Origin: DATKCA01 sp035544675
GTDB taxonomy: Bacteria > Acidobacteriota > Thermoanaerobaculia > Gp7-AA8
Assembly (NCBI GenBank): GCA_035544675.1
Contig: DATKCA010000041.1
Location: 1 to 8,137 of the forward strand
Reading direction: 5' to 3'
DNA: 8,137 nt
Shown in pieces: positions 1 to 6,146 of the stretch. Numbering within the stretch: position 1 is the first letter of the stretch; each line of letters starts with the position of its first letter. The position numbers and the translations under genes were made by a program. Below the pieces are notes generated by a model, which had not been told where the DNA came from, searched no databases, and worked only from the letters and a program-made list of their open reading frames with translations.

Positions 1-853
1 TCACAGCTTCCCCTGCGACATCGAAGTGCCGGAGCGCGGCTCGTCGAGCGAGCACCACGGCGGCAACCCGCACGTCGCCGAAGACGGCACGATCTGGGTC
101 GGCATCGGCGACTACGGCTCGTCGAAGCTCGCCGCGCTGCAGCAGTGGAACGGCGGAAAGATCTTCCGCATCACCCCCGACGGCCAGGTCACGCAGTTCG
201 CGATCGGCCTGCGTAACCCGTTCGACCTCTTCTGGGACGCGCGCAATCAGCGACTCGTGGTCGCCGACAACGGACCGCTGGCCGGGGACGAGATCCACAT
301 CGTCGAACAGGAAGGCGCGAACCTCGGATGGCCCATCACGTGGGGCTTCGAACAGCAGACGCCGGACACCTCGAAGCCCGACTACGTGTTTCCCACCACG
401 GTAGCCCCGACCGGCATGACGCAGCTTCGCGAAGGCGGCTTTCTCCTCGGCACATTCGTGACGCGCGCGATCTACTACTTCCCCGACATCGACACGCTGC
501 CGCTCCGGGAGCCGGTCGCCGTCATCGAGCGCGAGACCGCGTCCGTCATCGACGTCGTCCAGGACGCCGGCGGAAAGATCTTCTTCGCCACCGGAAACGC
601 GATCTACCGGTTGATCTGGCCGTCCCGCGGCGACTGTAACGGTGACGGTGTGACCGACCTTCTGGACATCGAGGCGCTGGCAAAAGAGCTCGCCGACGGG
701 GAGGGCCAGCCGGCGACCGACGCCCACAAGGGAGACTTTCCAGGCAGCCTGGGTTGCGACGTCAACGGCGACGGGCTGATTTCGCAGGCAGATATGACCG
801 AGCTGGTCCGCACGCTGTCCTGGCGCCGGCGCGCCGCGCGCCCGGGCCGCTGA
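1..853 (+). CDS. PQQ-dependent sugar dehydrogenase-like protein with C-terminal dockerin-type calcium loops (5' partial)
   Basis: The open frame enters from the left edge (first full codon at base 2), so the start and any signal peptide are missing; the GTG at 26 is internal. Seen: features of the soluble glucose/sorbosone dehydrogenase beta-propeller, namely HHGGNPH followed by DGTIWVGIGDYG, then GKIFRITPDG, GLRNPFDLFWD and GDEIHIVEQEGANLGWP, in the family's usual order. Family members oxidise sugars or related alcohols in the periplasm with PQQ, but the substrate cannot be read here. After the propeller come two DxNxDG loops at 632-667 and 758-793, each with Asp at positions 1, 5 and 12 and Asn at 3, as in paired dockerin type I repeats. 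The tail is Arg-rich. The next gene starts 104 bases on, and no convincing terminator lies between. The family call is firm; the enzymatic activity is inferred. Confidence 0.85.
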   Translation, partial: HSFPCDIEVPERGSSSEHHGGNPHVAEDGTIWVGIGDYGSSKLAALQQWNGGKIFRITPDGQVTQFAIGLRNPFDLFWDARNQRLVVADNGPLAGDEIHIVEQEGANLGWPITWGFEQQTPDTSKPDYVFPTTVAPTGMTQLREGGFLLGTFVTRAIYYFPDIDTLPLREPVAVIERETASVIDVVQDAGGKIFFATGNAIYRLIWPSRGDCNGDGVTDLLDIEALAKELADGEGQPATDAHKGDFPGSLGCDVNGDGLISQADMTELVRTLSWRRRAARPGR

Positions 854-911
854 GAACGGCATCGTTCTAGCTGTGTGTAGCCTGGGCCCTCAGCTCTCAG
901 CTTTGAGGGAG

Positions 912-939
912 CCGAGCACGGTCTTTGACTTTCCCGAGC
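912..939 (-). repeat. Diverged inverted copy of the intergenic repeat at 4480-4507
   Basis: Read on the minus strand, these 28 bases match 4480-4507 on the plus strand at 24 of 28 positions without gaps. Both copies begin GCTCGGGAA and end GCTCGG, with GTCAAA near the middle. The copy lies just before the ribosome binding site of the M48 protease gene, so part of that gene's leader is probably repeat-derived. Matching was by eye. Confidence 0.6.
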
Positions 940-945
940 ACCAAC

Positions 946-951
946 AGGAGG
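946..951 (+). promoter_or_regulatory. Shine-Dalgarno site of the M48 protease gene
   Basis: AGGAGG lies six bases before the ATG at 958. This picks 958 over the in-frame TTG at 925, which would place the ribosome site inside the coding region and put extra residues ahead of a good signal peptide. Confidence 0.85.
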
Positions 952-957
952 AGCACC

Positions 958-2460
958 ATGAATCGACAGAAATCGTTCGCACTGGCACTCGCGCTCATGA
1001 TGAGCGTGGCCGTCGCGAACGGACAGACCCAGATCAAGAGCGGCTTCAATCTCTTCTCGGCGGAGCAGGACGTCGAGATCGGCCGGCAGTCGGCCGCCGA
1101 GGCGGAGCGCCAGCTCCCGATCCTGAACGACCGCGAGGTCGAGGCGTACGTGAACAACATCGGCCGGAAGCTCGCCGCGAACGCGGGAGGGCCGAAGTTC
1201 CCCTACACGTTCAAAGTGGTGAACGCGTCGGACATCAACGCGTTCGCGCTTCCCGGCGGACCGATCTACCTGAACCGCGGCATCATCGACAACGCGCGGA
1301 ACGAAGGGGAAGTGGCGGGCGTGCTGGCACACGAGATCGCACATGTCGCGCTGCGGCACGGAACGCATCAGGCCTCGAAGGCCTACGGCGCCCAGGCCGG
1401 CATCAGCATCCTGGGCGGCCTTCTCGGCGGCCGCGTCGGCAACAACACAGCGCAGATCCTGAATGTCCTGGGCGGCGTCGGCCTCAACGCGCTGTTCCTC
1501 AAGTTCAGCCGGGAGCTGGAGACGCAGGCGGACGTCCGCGGCGCGCAGATCCTGGCCGCCAGCGGCTACAGCCCGACGGACATGATCAGCTTCTTCAACC
1601 AGCTCGCCAAGGTCGACTCGTCGAAGAAGACGACGTGGATGTCGCATCACCCCGCGCCGCCGGATCGCCAGGCCCGCATCCAGAAGGAAGCCCAGCTGCT
1701 GCGCGTGACTTCGAATCCGACGCAGAACGTGGCGCAGCTCAACCGGGTCAAGACGCAGATGGCCCGTTACGGCGCCGCGCCGACCACGGCGCAGATCGCG
1801 CAGGGCACCGCGCGCTCGACCACGCCCACGACCGCGAATCGGACCCAGACCAGCAGCGCCGGCAGCAGCGTGCTGCAGGGCGTCGAGGCGCCGTCGTCAT
1901 CGATGCGCGCCTACACGAGCCGCTCCGGCATCTACAAGGTGAACCATCCGTCCAACTGGCGCGTGTACGAAGAGGGAACGACCGGCGTGACCATTGCGCC
2001 CGAGGGTGGCATCGGCAACGTCGGCGGGAAGACGGAAGTCGTCTATGGGGCGATCGTGAACCACTACGATCCGTTCGGCGCGGCCACGTCGTCGAGATCG
2101 ACCCGCTTCGGCCTCCGCACCGGCCGCACGAACGACGTCTACAGCTCGAGCATCACGCTGCGGGACGCCAGCAACGACCTCGTTGCCCAGATCCGCAACA
2201 CCAGCCCGCACCTCAGTCCCATCCGCAACTCGACACAGACGTTCCGCATCACCGGAGGGGCCGCCATGGCCACCGGCCTTCGCGGCACGAACCCGAACAC
2301 CCGGCTGCAGGAGCGCGTCACCGTCGTGACCCGCCAGCTGCACGACGATCATCTCGTCTACATGCTGTTCGTGACGCCGGAGAAGGACGCCAGCCGTTAC
2401 GGAAACGTCATGCAGGCCATGATCAACTCGCTGCAGATCGACGAGGACCGGCATCATTAG
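958..2460 (+). CDS. Exported M48 family zinc metalloprotease with extra C-terminal domain
   Basis: A 500-residue protein. Residues 1 to about 22 form a signal peptide (Lys/Arg start, Ala/Leu/Met/Val core, ANG before Gln), so it acts outside the cytoplasm. The peptidase domain carries NAFALPGGPIYLNRG from residue 94 and the zinc site HEIAH at 125-129; Glu188 in ETQAD is the expected third ligand, with Glu126 catalytic. BepA/YfgC- and LoiP-type relatives degrade or assist envelope proteins; that role here is inference. A Thr/Ser/Ala-rich linker (about 282-315) leads to a further domain of roughly 180 residues, starting near YKVNHPSNW, with alternating beta-like segments and a faint PsbP-like look. 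I cannot assign that domain firmly. The bacilliredoxin gene follows after 34 bases, probably as an operon ending at the 2947-2976 terminator. The protease call is very sure. Confidence 0.93.
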   Translation: MNRQKSFALALALMMSVAVANGQTQIKSGFNLFSAEQDVEIGRQSAAEAERQLPILNDREVEAYVNNIGRKLAANAGGPKFPYTFKVVNASDINAFALPGGPIYLNRGIIDNARNEGEVAGVLAHEIAHVALRHGTHQASKAYGAQAGISILGGLLGGRVGNNTAQILNVLGGVGLNALFLKFSRELETQADVRGAQILAASGYSPTDMISFFNQLAKVDSSKKTTWMSHHPAPPDRQARIQKEAQLLRVTSNPTQNVAQLNRVKTQMARYGAAPTTAQIAQGTARSTTPTTANRTQTSSAGSSVLQGVEAPSSSMRAYTSRSGIYKVNHPSNWRVYEEGTTGVTIAPEGGIGNVGGKTEVVYGAIVNHYDPFGAATSSRSTRFGLRTGRTNDVYSSSITLRDASNDLVAQIRNTSPHLSPIRNSTQTFRITGGAAMATGLRGTNPNTRLQERVTVVTRQLHDDHLVYMLFVTPEKDASRYGNVMQAMINSLQIDEDRHH

Positions 2461-2486
2461 ACTCGCGTTATGATGAGGCCAGCGAC

Positions 2487-2493
2487 GGAGGAG
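2487..2493 (+). promoter_or_regulatory. Ribosome binding site of the bacilliredoxin gene
   Basis: GGAGGAG lies close before three clustered in-frame ATGs at 2495, 2501 and 2504. Spacing alone favours 2501 (about nine bases from GGAGG). Alignment with the usual MxMxYxE family start favours 2495. The choice changes the product by only two or three residues. Confidence 0.6.
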
Positions 2494-2494
2494 A

Positions 2495-2932
2495 ATGCCC
2501 ATGATGTATGACGATCGAATTGTTGCGCCGATGCGCGAGGAGCTCACCCGCCTCGGCATCGAGGAAACCAGGACCGTGGCCGAGGTCGACGCGATCCTCG
2601 GGACGAAGAAGGGGACGGTGCTGGTCGTGGTGAACTCGGTCTGCGGCTGCGCCGCCGGCAACGCCCGCCCCGCCCTGGCCATGGCCCTCGAGCACAACAC
2701 AAGGCCCGACAAGATGATCACCGTCTTTGCCGGCAACGACAAGGAAGCGACCACGCGCGCGCGGGAGTACTTCACCGGCTACCGCCCGTCTTCACCGGCC
2801 ATCGCGCTCATCCGCGACGGCGAAGTGGTGAAGATGCTGGAGCGCTGGAACATCGAAGGGCGCAACGCCCACGACATCGCCGTCGAGCTGACCACCGCGT
2901 TCGACCAGTACTGCGCCAAAGCAACGGCATAG
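2495..2932 (+). CDS. BrxA/BrxB family bacilliredoxin (DUF1094)
   Basis: The 145-residue length matches the family's 144-145. Seen: a thioredoxin-like protein starting MPMMYDDRIVAPMREEL, then a beta strand TVLVVVNSVCGCAAGNARP with the family's CGC active site at Cys50-Gly51-Cys52, a mid-region FAGNDKEATTRAREYF, and SPAIALIRDGEVV near the C-terminus. Known: in Bacillus these cytoplasmic proteins remove bacillithiol from mixed disulfides on proteins after oxidative stress, using the first Cys of CGC. Inference: the host makes bacillithiol or a similar low-molecular-weight thiol. The gene sits 34 bases after the exported M48 protease and is followed by a strong terminator, so the two are probably co-transcribed, although they act in different compartments. 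BrxA and BrxB cannot be separated from this sequence. Confidence 0.93.
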   Translation: MPMMYDDRIVAPMREELTRLGIEETRTVAEVDAILGTKKGTVLVVVNSVCGCAAGNARPALAMALEHNTRPDKMITVFAGNDKEATTRAREYFTGYRPSSPAIALIRDGEVVKMLERWNIEGRNAHDIAVELTTAFDQYCAKATA

Positions 2933-2946
2933 TCCGCCTCTCTGGG

Positions 2947-2976
2947 AGCGCCGCCATTCCTGGCGGCGCTTTTTTC
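2947..2976 (+). terminator. Intrinsic terminator after the bacilliredoxin gene
   Basis: A perfect 9-bp stem (AGCGCCGCC 2947-2955 with GGCGGCGCT 2962-2970) closes a six-base ATTCCT loop, and six Ts begin at 2970. It lies 15 bases after the stop codon. Bases 2945-2969 recur exactly, inverted, at 6220-6244, so this terminator shares its hairpin with the intergenic repeat family. Confidence 0.9.
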
Positions 2977-3031
2977 TTGCCCCCGGCATGGGGCGATCAC
3001 CTGCAGGTGCGGTCCAGCAGAGGGAAGCCGG

Positions 3032-3889
3032 TCACGGCGCCGGTTGCTGCGCACGGAAATTGAGCGGATCGCGGAGATTCTGCAAGGTACGGTAGTAGAA
3101 GAGAGCGGTCGGCCGCTCCGGTCCCGCAAAGCGGATCCGGCTCAGGAACTCGGTTTCATCGGCGGTGATGCCGGCGCTGAGCTGAGCGTCGCGGAGGAAC
3201 GAGCGTAACGCGGGCTCATCGGCGAGGAGCTCTCTCTTCGCCCTCTGCTCGAAGCCGAATGCGCGCGTGGTTCCGCCGGTCAACTGGATGGTCAGGTTGA
3301 ATCGGTGCAGGCTGAACTCCCACGATCGAATCATCGAATCGATGAAAAGGGAGTAGTCACCGATGGAGACCGCAGGATCGCTGTCGAGCAGATCGATCAG
3401 GCGGACGCGCATGGTGCGGTAACTGTGTTTGGCGGTAGCGCTGATGGAGCGGAGCCACTGCTCATCGCGAGCGTGAGTGCGGGCTTCATCCCGGATCGCC
3501 TCGATCAACGCGCGCGTGATGAGCTGCTCTACGTAACCGAACTCCTCCTTCTCGAAGATGGAGCGCATCGCCGGCTGACTGGCGGCCCGGCATTTCCTGA
3601 GGATCAGCTCGCGCATCGGCCCGAGGAGGGGAGCGGGTGCGGCGCGCCATGTGCGATCGAGGACTTCGTGGTGCTGAACGGCTGCCATGCGGGCGAGCTC
3701 ATCACGTGGCACCCCCAGAAGCCGGCTCATTTTCTCGTAGAGGTCGGTACGGTTGGGCAGGGGAGGGAGCTTCTTGCGGCCCAGGAGCTGGGAGATGTAC
3801 GACTCGGTGACTTCGCAGGCCGCGGCCAGCTCGCGCTGCCCAAGGCCGAGCTCATCCAGGCGTTGACGAACGACGAGAGCGAAATCCAT
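3032..3889 (-). CDS. XRE-type helix-turn-helix regulator with uncharacterised C-terminal domain
   Basis: A 285-residue protein. Residues about 5-65 form an HTH_3/XRE DNA-binding domain: RQRLDELGLGQRELAAACEV gives the first helices and TESYISQLLGRK the recognition helix, followed by a Pro-rich turn and LYEKMSRLLGV. The remaining 220 residues are mostly helical and charged; I recognise no ligand-binding, protease or toxin-antitoxin domain in them. The ATG at 3887-3889 is the only sensible start because the HTH begins at once. No good Shine-Dalgarno precedes it, and a TATAAT box sits only 15 bases upstream, so the transcript may have a very short leader. The gene diverges from the ABM-like gene at 4054 across a 164-base gap with overlapping promoter signals. 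Inference: it controls itself and that neighbour. The HTH call is sure; targets and signal are unknown. Confidence 0.87.
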   Translation of the reverse strand: MDFALVVRQRLDELGLGQRELAAACEVTESYISQLLGRKKLPPLPNRTDLYEKMSRLLGVPRDELARMAAVQHHEVLDRTWRAAPAPLLGPMRELILRKCRAASQPAMRSIFEKEEFGYVEQLITRALIEAIRDEARTHARDEQWLRSISATAKHSYRTMRVRLIDLLDSDPAVSIGDYSLFIDSMIRSWEFSLHRFNLTIQLTGGTTRAFGFEQRAKRELLADEPALRSFLRDAQLSAGITADETEFLSRIRFAGPERPTALFYYRTLQNLRDPLNFRAQQPAP

Positions 3890-3904
3890 GACTTAACTGA
3901 AATG

Positions 3905-3910
3905 ATTATA
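3905..3910 (-). promoter_or_regulatory. -10 box for the XRE regulator gene
   Basis: On the minus strand this reads TATAAT, an exact sigma-70 -10 consensus, 15 bases before the regulator's ATG. No good -35 lies 16-18 bases upstream of it, so the promoter may be weak or need an activator. Transcription would begin only about nine bases before the start codon. Confidence 0.5.
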
Positions 3911-3928
3911 CATGAGCTTCAAATAATG

Positions 3929-3957
3929 TTGACAGACCATTGGTACTGAACTAGAAT
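3929..3957 (+). promoter_or_regulatory. Sigma-70 promoter for the ABM-like gene
   Basis: TTGACA at 3929-3934 is an exact -35 consensus. A 17-base spacer leads to TAGAAT at 3952-3957, one base off the -10 consensus. The start point would fall near 3964, giving an untranslated leader of about 90 bases before the ATG at 4054. It overlaps the region upstream of the divergent XRE promoter. Confidence 0.75.
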
Positions 3958-4041
3958 AGTCAAGTCTTAGAAAAGGTCCTCGGACAGTCCTGTGATCTGA
4001 ACCAAGCAGACATCAAGACTCTCACGTAACTTGGGCCCCCC

Positions 4042-4048
4042 AAAGGAG
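4042..4048 (+). promoter_or_regulatory. Ribosome binding site of the ABM-like gene
   Basis: AAAGGAG lies five bases before the ATG at 4054. A small TTGGG/CCCAA hairpin (4031-4035 with 4039-4043) reaches the first bases of the site and might slightly modulate access. Confidence 0.7.
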
Positions 4049-4053
4049 CCACA

Positions 4054-4362
4054 ATGTTTGCACGCAATGTAACGTTCAGCATCAAGCCCGACATGGACCG
4101 CGAGATCGCCGTCAAGTTCGAGAAGGAAGTTCTTCCCCTTCTGCGCAAGGCCAACGGTTTCCGCGACCAGATCACCCTCTCGCGCGACAAGAACGAGATC
4201 GTCGGCATTTCGCTGTGGGAGAAGAGAGAGCAGCTCGACGCGTATGTGAAGGACACCGATGCGCAGGTGGTGAAGATTCTTTCGCCGCTCTTCAACGGTA
4301 CGCCCGACGTGCGCACGTACGAAGTCACGAACTCGACGAACCACAAGGTCGTCGCAGCCTGA
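4054..4362 (+). CDS. Small ABM-like (dimeric alpha/beta barrel) protein
   Basis: A 102-residue soluble protein without signal peptide or membrane segment. Its pattern fits the ferredoxin-like dimeric barrel of the antibiotic biosynthesis monooxygenase (ABM) superfamily: strand ARNVTFSIKPD, helix REIAVKFEKEVLPLLRK, the turn NGFRDQITLSRD, strand EIVGISLWE and helix KREQLDAYVKD. Known: ABM-fold proteins range from cofactor-free oxygenases and haem-degrading enzymes to proteins with no known activity. No residues here allow a choice. It has a strong promoter, a good ribosome site and its own terminator, suggesting a well-expressed single-gene unit next to its likely regulator, the divergent XRE protein. 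The length is typical for single-domain members. The fold assignment is fairly sure; the function is unknown. Confidence 0.82.
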   Translation: MFARNVTFSIKPDMDREIAVKFEKEVLPLLRKANGFRDQITLSRDKNEIVGISLWEKREQLDAYVKDTDAQVVKILSPLFNGTPDVRTYEVTNSTNHKVVAA

Positions 4363-4384
4363 ATCGTTTCGTCCGGTAGTCCTG

Positions 4385-4416
4385 AAAAGAGCGGCGCGAG
4401 CCGCTCTTTTCTTTTT
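4385..4416 (+). terminator. Intrinsic terminator after the ABM-like gene
   Basis: A perfect 11-bp stem (AAAAGAGCGGC 4385-4395 with GCCGCTCTTTT 4400-4410) closes a GCGA loop of the stable GNRA type. The Ts are interrupted once by C and continue to 4416. It starts 22 bases after the stop codon. Confidence 0.92.
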
Positions 4417-4464
4417 GTGCGGAATCGGGATCGGACCTCCCGGGAGGAATGGAGCGCCGGCTGC

Positions 4465-4488
4465 CGGGATCGGGATCGGGCTCGGGAA
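4465..4488 (+). repeat. CGGGNN hexamer tract with G-quadruplex pattern (tract 1)
   Basis: Four units: CGGGAT, CGGGAT, CGGGCT, CGGGAA. They give four GGG runs at 4466, 4472, 4478 and 4484 with three-base loops, the canonical intramolecular G-quadruplex pattern on the plus strand. A single CGGGAT also lies at 4426-4431. Confidence 0.75.
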
Positions 4489-4498
4489 GGTCAAAAGC

Positions 4499-4534
4499 CG
4501 GGCTCGGGCGCGGGCACGGGCGCGGGCACGGGTT
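4499..4534 (+). repeat. CGGGNN hexamer tract with G-quadruplex pattern (tract 2)
   Basis: Six consecutive units ending CT, CG, CA, CG, CA and TT supply six GGG runs (4500-4532) all separated by three bases. It lies ten bases after tract 1, across a GGTCAAAAGC spacer; the 28-base block 4480-4507 spanning that spacer recurs, diverged and inverted, at 912-939. Confidence 0.78.
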
Positions 4535-4543
4535 CTCCCCAAG

Positions 4544-4571
4544 AGCCAACAGCCAACAGCCAAGAGCCACG
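4544..4571 (+). repeat. 7-bp tandem repeat (AGCCAAC), four units
   Basis: Two exact AGCCAAC units are followed by AGCCAAG and AGCCACG, head to tail. It sits directly downstream of the second CGGGNN tract. No function can be read from it. Confidence 0.75.
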
Positions 4572-4748
4572 CCTGCGGAAGGTCGTTCGGAGTGCTTCAC
4601 CGTGTGAGTGAGACGGCGCTCCACGACAAATAAGTCAGCTCGGAGCGGCGGGTTCGAATTATGCAAGGTCGCGGATGGATAACTCCGAACCGGCTGGGCG
4701 CGTCGCCCCGCTCCTCCCCAAACAAACCAGAATCCAGCGAAATCATTC

Positions 4749-6125
4749 ATGTGGATACTCGACCGCAAATCTCCGGGACGTGTTGCTTTCCTCTGCCTGA
4801 TCGCCGCATCAGCGCTTTATGTTTCCGGACAGCAAGGCACAAAAGGCGCGGATCCAGCTCGGAAACAAGGCGAGATCAAAGCGACGAAGCAGAATTGGAG
4901 CGCGGCAGTGGACCGCAATGCGGTGAGCATGTTCGCCGAAGGGAAAGCGATTTTCCGCTTCGACACCTTCGGCGATGAAGTGTTCTGGACCGACACACTG
5001 AAGCTCAATCAGGCGATCGCAGGTGAAAAGCTGGGAGGTGTCGGCGGAGGGGTCAGTCCGAAGACGGCGCTTTCCGTCGGTCTCAAGGTCGACGCCGAGG
5101 CGCTGCCCAAATCAGTCGTGGAGGGGATCAAGTCGGGGACGGTCAACCTCGATGATCCGGCCACAACCCTGGCTCTCATCAAATTGAATGCGGTCCTGGG
5201 CGTGAAGGGGACGTTCAGCGCCGATGGAGGTCTGAAATCGATCGGACTCACCTGCGCGGTCTGTCACTCCACGGTCGATGACTCGTTCGCGCCAGGCATC
5301 GGCCGGCGGCTGGACGGGTGGGCCAACCGTGATCTCGACTCAGGCGCGATCATCGCGCTTTCGCCCGGTCTTTCCGCGATCAGCGAGCTGCTGGGAGTCG
5401 ATGACGCCACGACGCGAAAGGTCCTCGCGAGCTGGGGTCCCGGGAAGTTCGACGCACAGTTGAACATCGACGGGAAAGCGTTCCGTCCGGACGGCAAGCC
5501 TGCGGCCACGCTGATCCCTCCGGCGTTCGGCCTGGCAGGCGTGAACCAGCACACGTGGACCGGTGGCTGGGGAACGACCACGTACTGGAATGCATATGTT
5601 GCGAATCTCGAGTTGGGAGGACAGGGAACGTTCTTCGATCGCCGCCTGATGAACAGAGAGCAGTATCCGATCGCGGCGAAGAGCGGGGCAGGCAACAAAC
5701 GCAGCGCGGTGGACATGATTACGTCCAAGCTCGGCGCGCTGCACTTCTATCAGCTGGCGCTGCCTACGCCGGTGCCGCCCGCCGGTTCCTTTGATGAACG
5801 GATGGCTGCGCAGGGAGAGAAGCTTTTCAGCGGGAAGGCTCAGTGTGCCACCTGCCACGTGCCGCCGCTCTACACCGAGCCGGGCTGGAACACGCATCCC
5901 GCGGAGGACATCGGGATCGATGACTTCCAGGCGAAGCGCTCGCCCGAGGGCACTTACAGAACGGCGCCCTTGAGAGGACTCTGGTCACATCAGAAGGGTG
6001 GCTTCTACCACGACGGACGTTTCGCGACCCTTCGCGATGTCGTCAACCACTACGACAATTTCAAGCGACTGGGCCTTACGGAGGCGGAGAAGAGCGCGCT
6101 CGTCGAATTCCTCAAGTCGCTGTAA
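4749..6125 (+). CDS. Exported di-haem cytochrome c of the cytochrome c peroxidase/MauG type
   Basis: A 458-residue protein. A signal peptide covers about residues 1-28 (basic start, core VAFLCLIAASALYVSG), placing it in the periplasm. Two haem c sites are visible: CAVCH at 169-173 and CATCH at 366-370. After the second, TYRTAPLRGLW and GFYHDGRFATLRDVVNHYD (from 418) match the C-terminal half of bacterial di-haem peroxidases. The spacing between haems (197 residues) and the total length exceed those of classical enzymes (about 320-350 residues), mainly through a 140-residue N-terminal stretch without a recognised motif. The family reduces peroxide or carries out oxidations with c-type haems, but the substrate is unknown here. 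No clear Shine-Dalgarno precedes the ATG, which is chosen because it gives the signal peptide. The gene stands alone, converging on the RamB-like gene. It could instead be an electron-transfer cytochrome without peroxidase activity. Confidence 0.88.
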   Translation: MWILDRKSPGRVAFLCLIAASALYVSGQQGTKGADPARKQGEIKATKQNWSAAVDRNAVSMFAEGKAIFRFDTFGDEVFWTDTLKLNQAIAGEKLGGVGGGVSPKTALSVGLKVDAEALPKSVVEGIKSGTVNLDDPATTLALIKLNAVLGVKGTFSADGGLKSIGLTCAVCHSTVDDSFAPGIGRRLDGWANRDLDSGAIIALSPGLSAISELLGVDDATTRKVLASWGPGKFDAQLNIDGKAFRPDGKPAATLIPPAFGLAGVNQHTWTGGWGTTTYWNAYVANLELGGQGTFFDRRLMNREQYPIAAKSGAGNKRSAVDMITSKLGALHFYQLALPTPVPPAGSFDERMAAQGEKLFSGKAQCATCHVPPLYTEPGWNTHPAEDIGIDDFQAKRSPEGTYRTAPLRGLWSHQKGGFYHDGRFATLRDVVNHYDNFKRLGLTEAEKSALVEFLKSL

Positions 6126-6146
6126 CGCTGACGCGGTCTCGACCTC

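Larger units (their letters stand above)
3890..3966. promoter_or_regulatory. Possible operator: imperfect inverted repeat around divergent promoters
   Basis: GACTTAACT at 3890-3898 and AGTCAAGTC at 3958-3966 are inverted copies matching at 8 of 9 bases. They flank both the minus-strand TATAAT and the plus-strand -35/-10 pair. ACTGAA also repeats directly at 3896 and 3945. XRE regulators commonly bind such arms as dimers; binding here is inference. Confidence 0.4.
4417..4748. other. Repeat-rich intergenic region without a gene
   Basis: These 332 bases hold repeats rather than a credible gene: a perfect 12-bp palindrome CCTCCCGGGAGG at 4436-4447, a GGAATGGAGCGCCGG module at 4446-4460, two CGGGNN hexamer tracts and a 7-bp tandem repeat. 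Frames across it give only low-complexity Ala/Arg/Gly/Pro peptides. The last 170 bases look ordinary and should carry the promoter of the cytochrome gene, but I see no convincing -35/-10 pair. Confidence 0.75.

Noticed and set aside
853..868. Hairpin AGAACG-GCAT-CGTTCT after the dehydrogenase stop
   Set aside because: The stem is only six base pairs and no T-run follows, so it does not support an intrinsic terminator call.
873..2504. Plus-strand open frame longer than the M48 gene it overlaps
   Set aside because: Its product is Arg/Pro/His-rich low-complexity sequence without a family motif. The M48 frame has a signal peptide, zinc site and ribosome site, so this is a shadow in GC-rich DNA.
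1897..2775. Minus-strand open frame across the protease end and bacilliredoxin
   Set aside because: It is antisense to two clear genes and its translation is compositionally biased with no motifs.
2998..3009. Perfect 12-bp palindrome CACCTGCAGGTG
   Set aside because: It lies between convergent genes with no promoter nearby and no second copy seen, so an operator role cannot be supported.
3305..3949. Plus-strand open frame opposite the XRE regulator
   Set aside because: The opposite strand encodes a recognisable helix-turn-helix protein; this frame has no recognisable domain and runs through the divergent promoter region.
4544..4571. Possible CRISPR-like or iteron array
   Set aside because: The units are 7 bp with no spacers, and no cas, rep or dnaA gene or AT-rich origin region accompanies them.
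4415..4633. Small frames giving ARARAR or GIGIG peptides
   Set aside because: They are direct translations of the CGGGNN hexamer tracts and have no ribosome site or family resemblance.
4640..4672. GGGTTCGAATT resembling a tRNA T-loop
   Set aside because: The bases on either side do not pair as a T-stem, and no anticodon or acceptor arms are found nearby.
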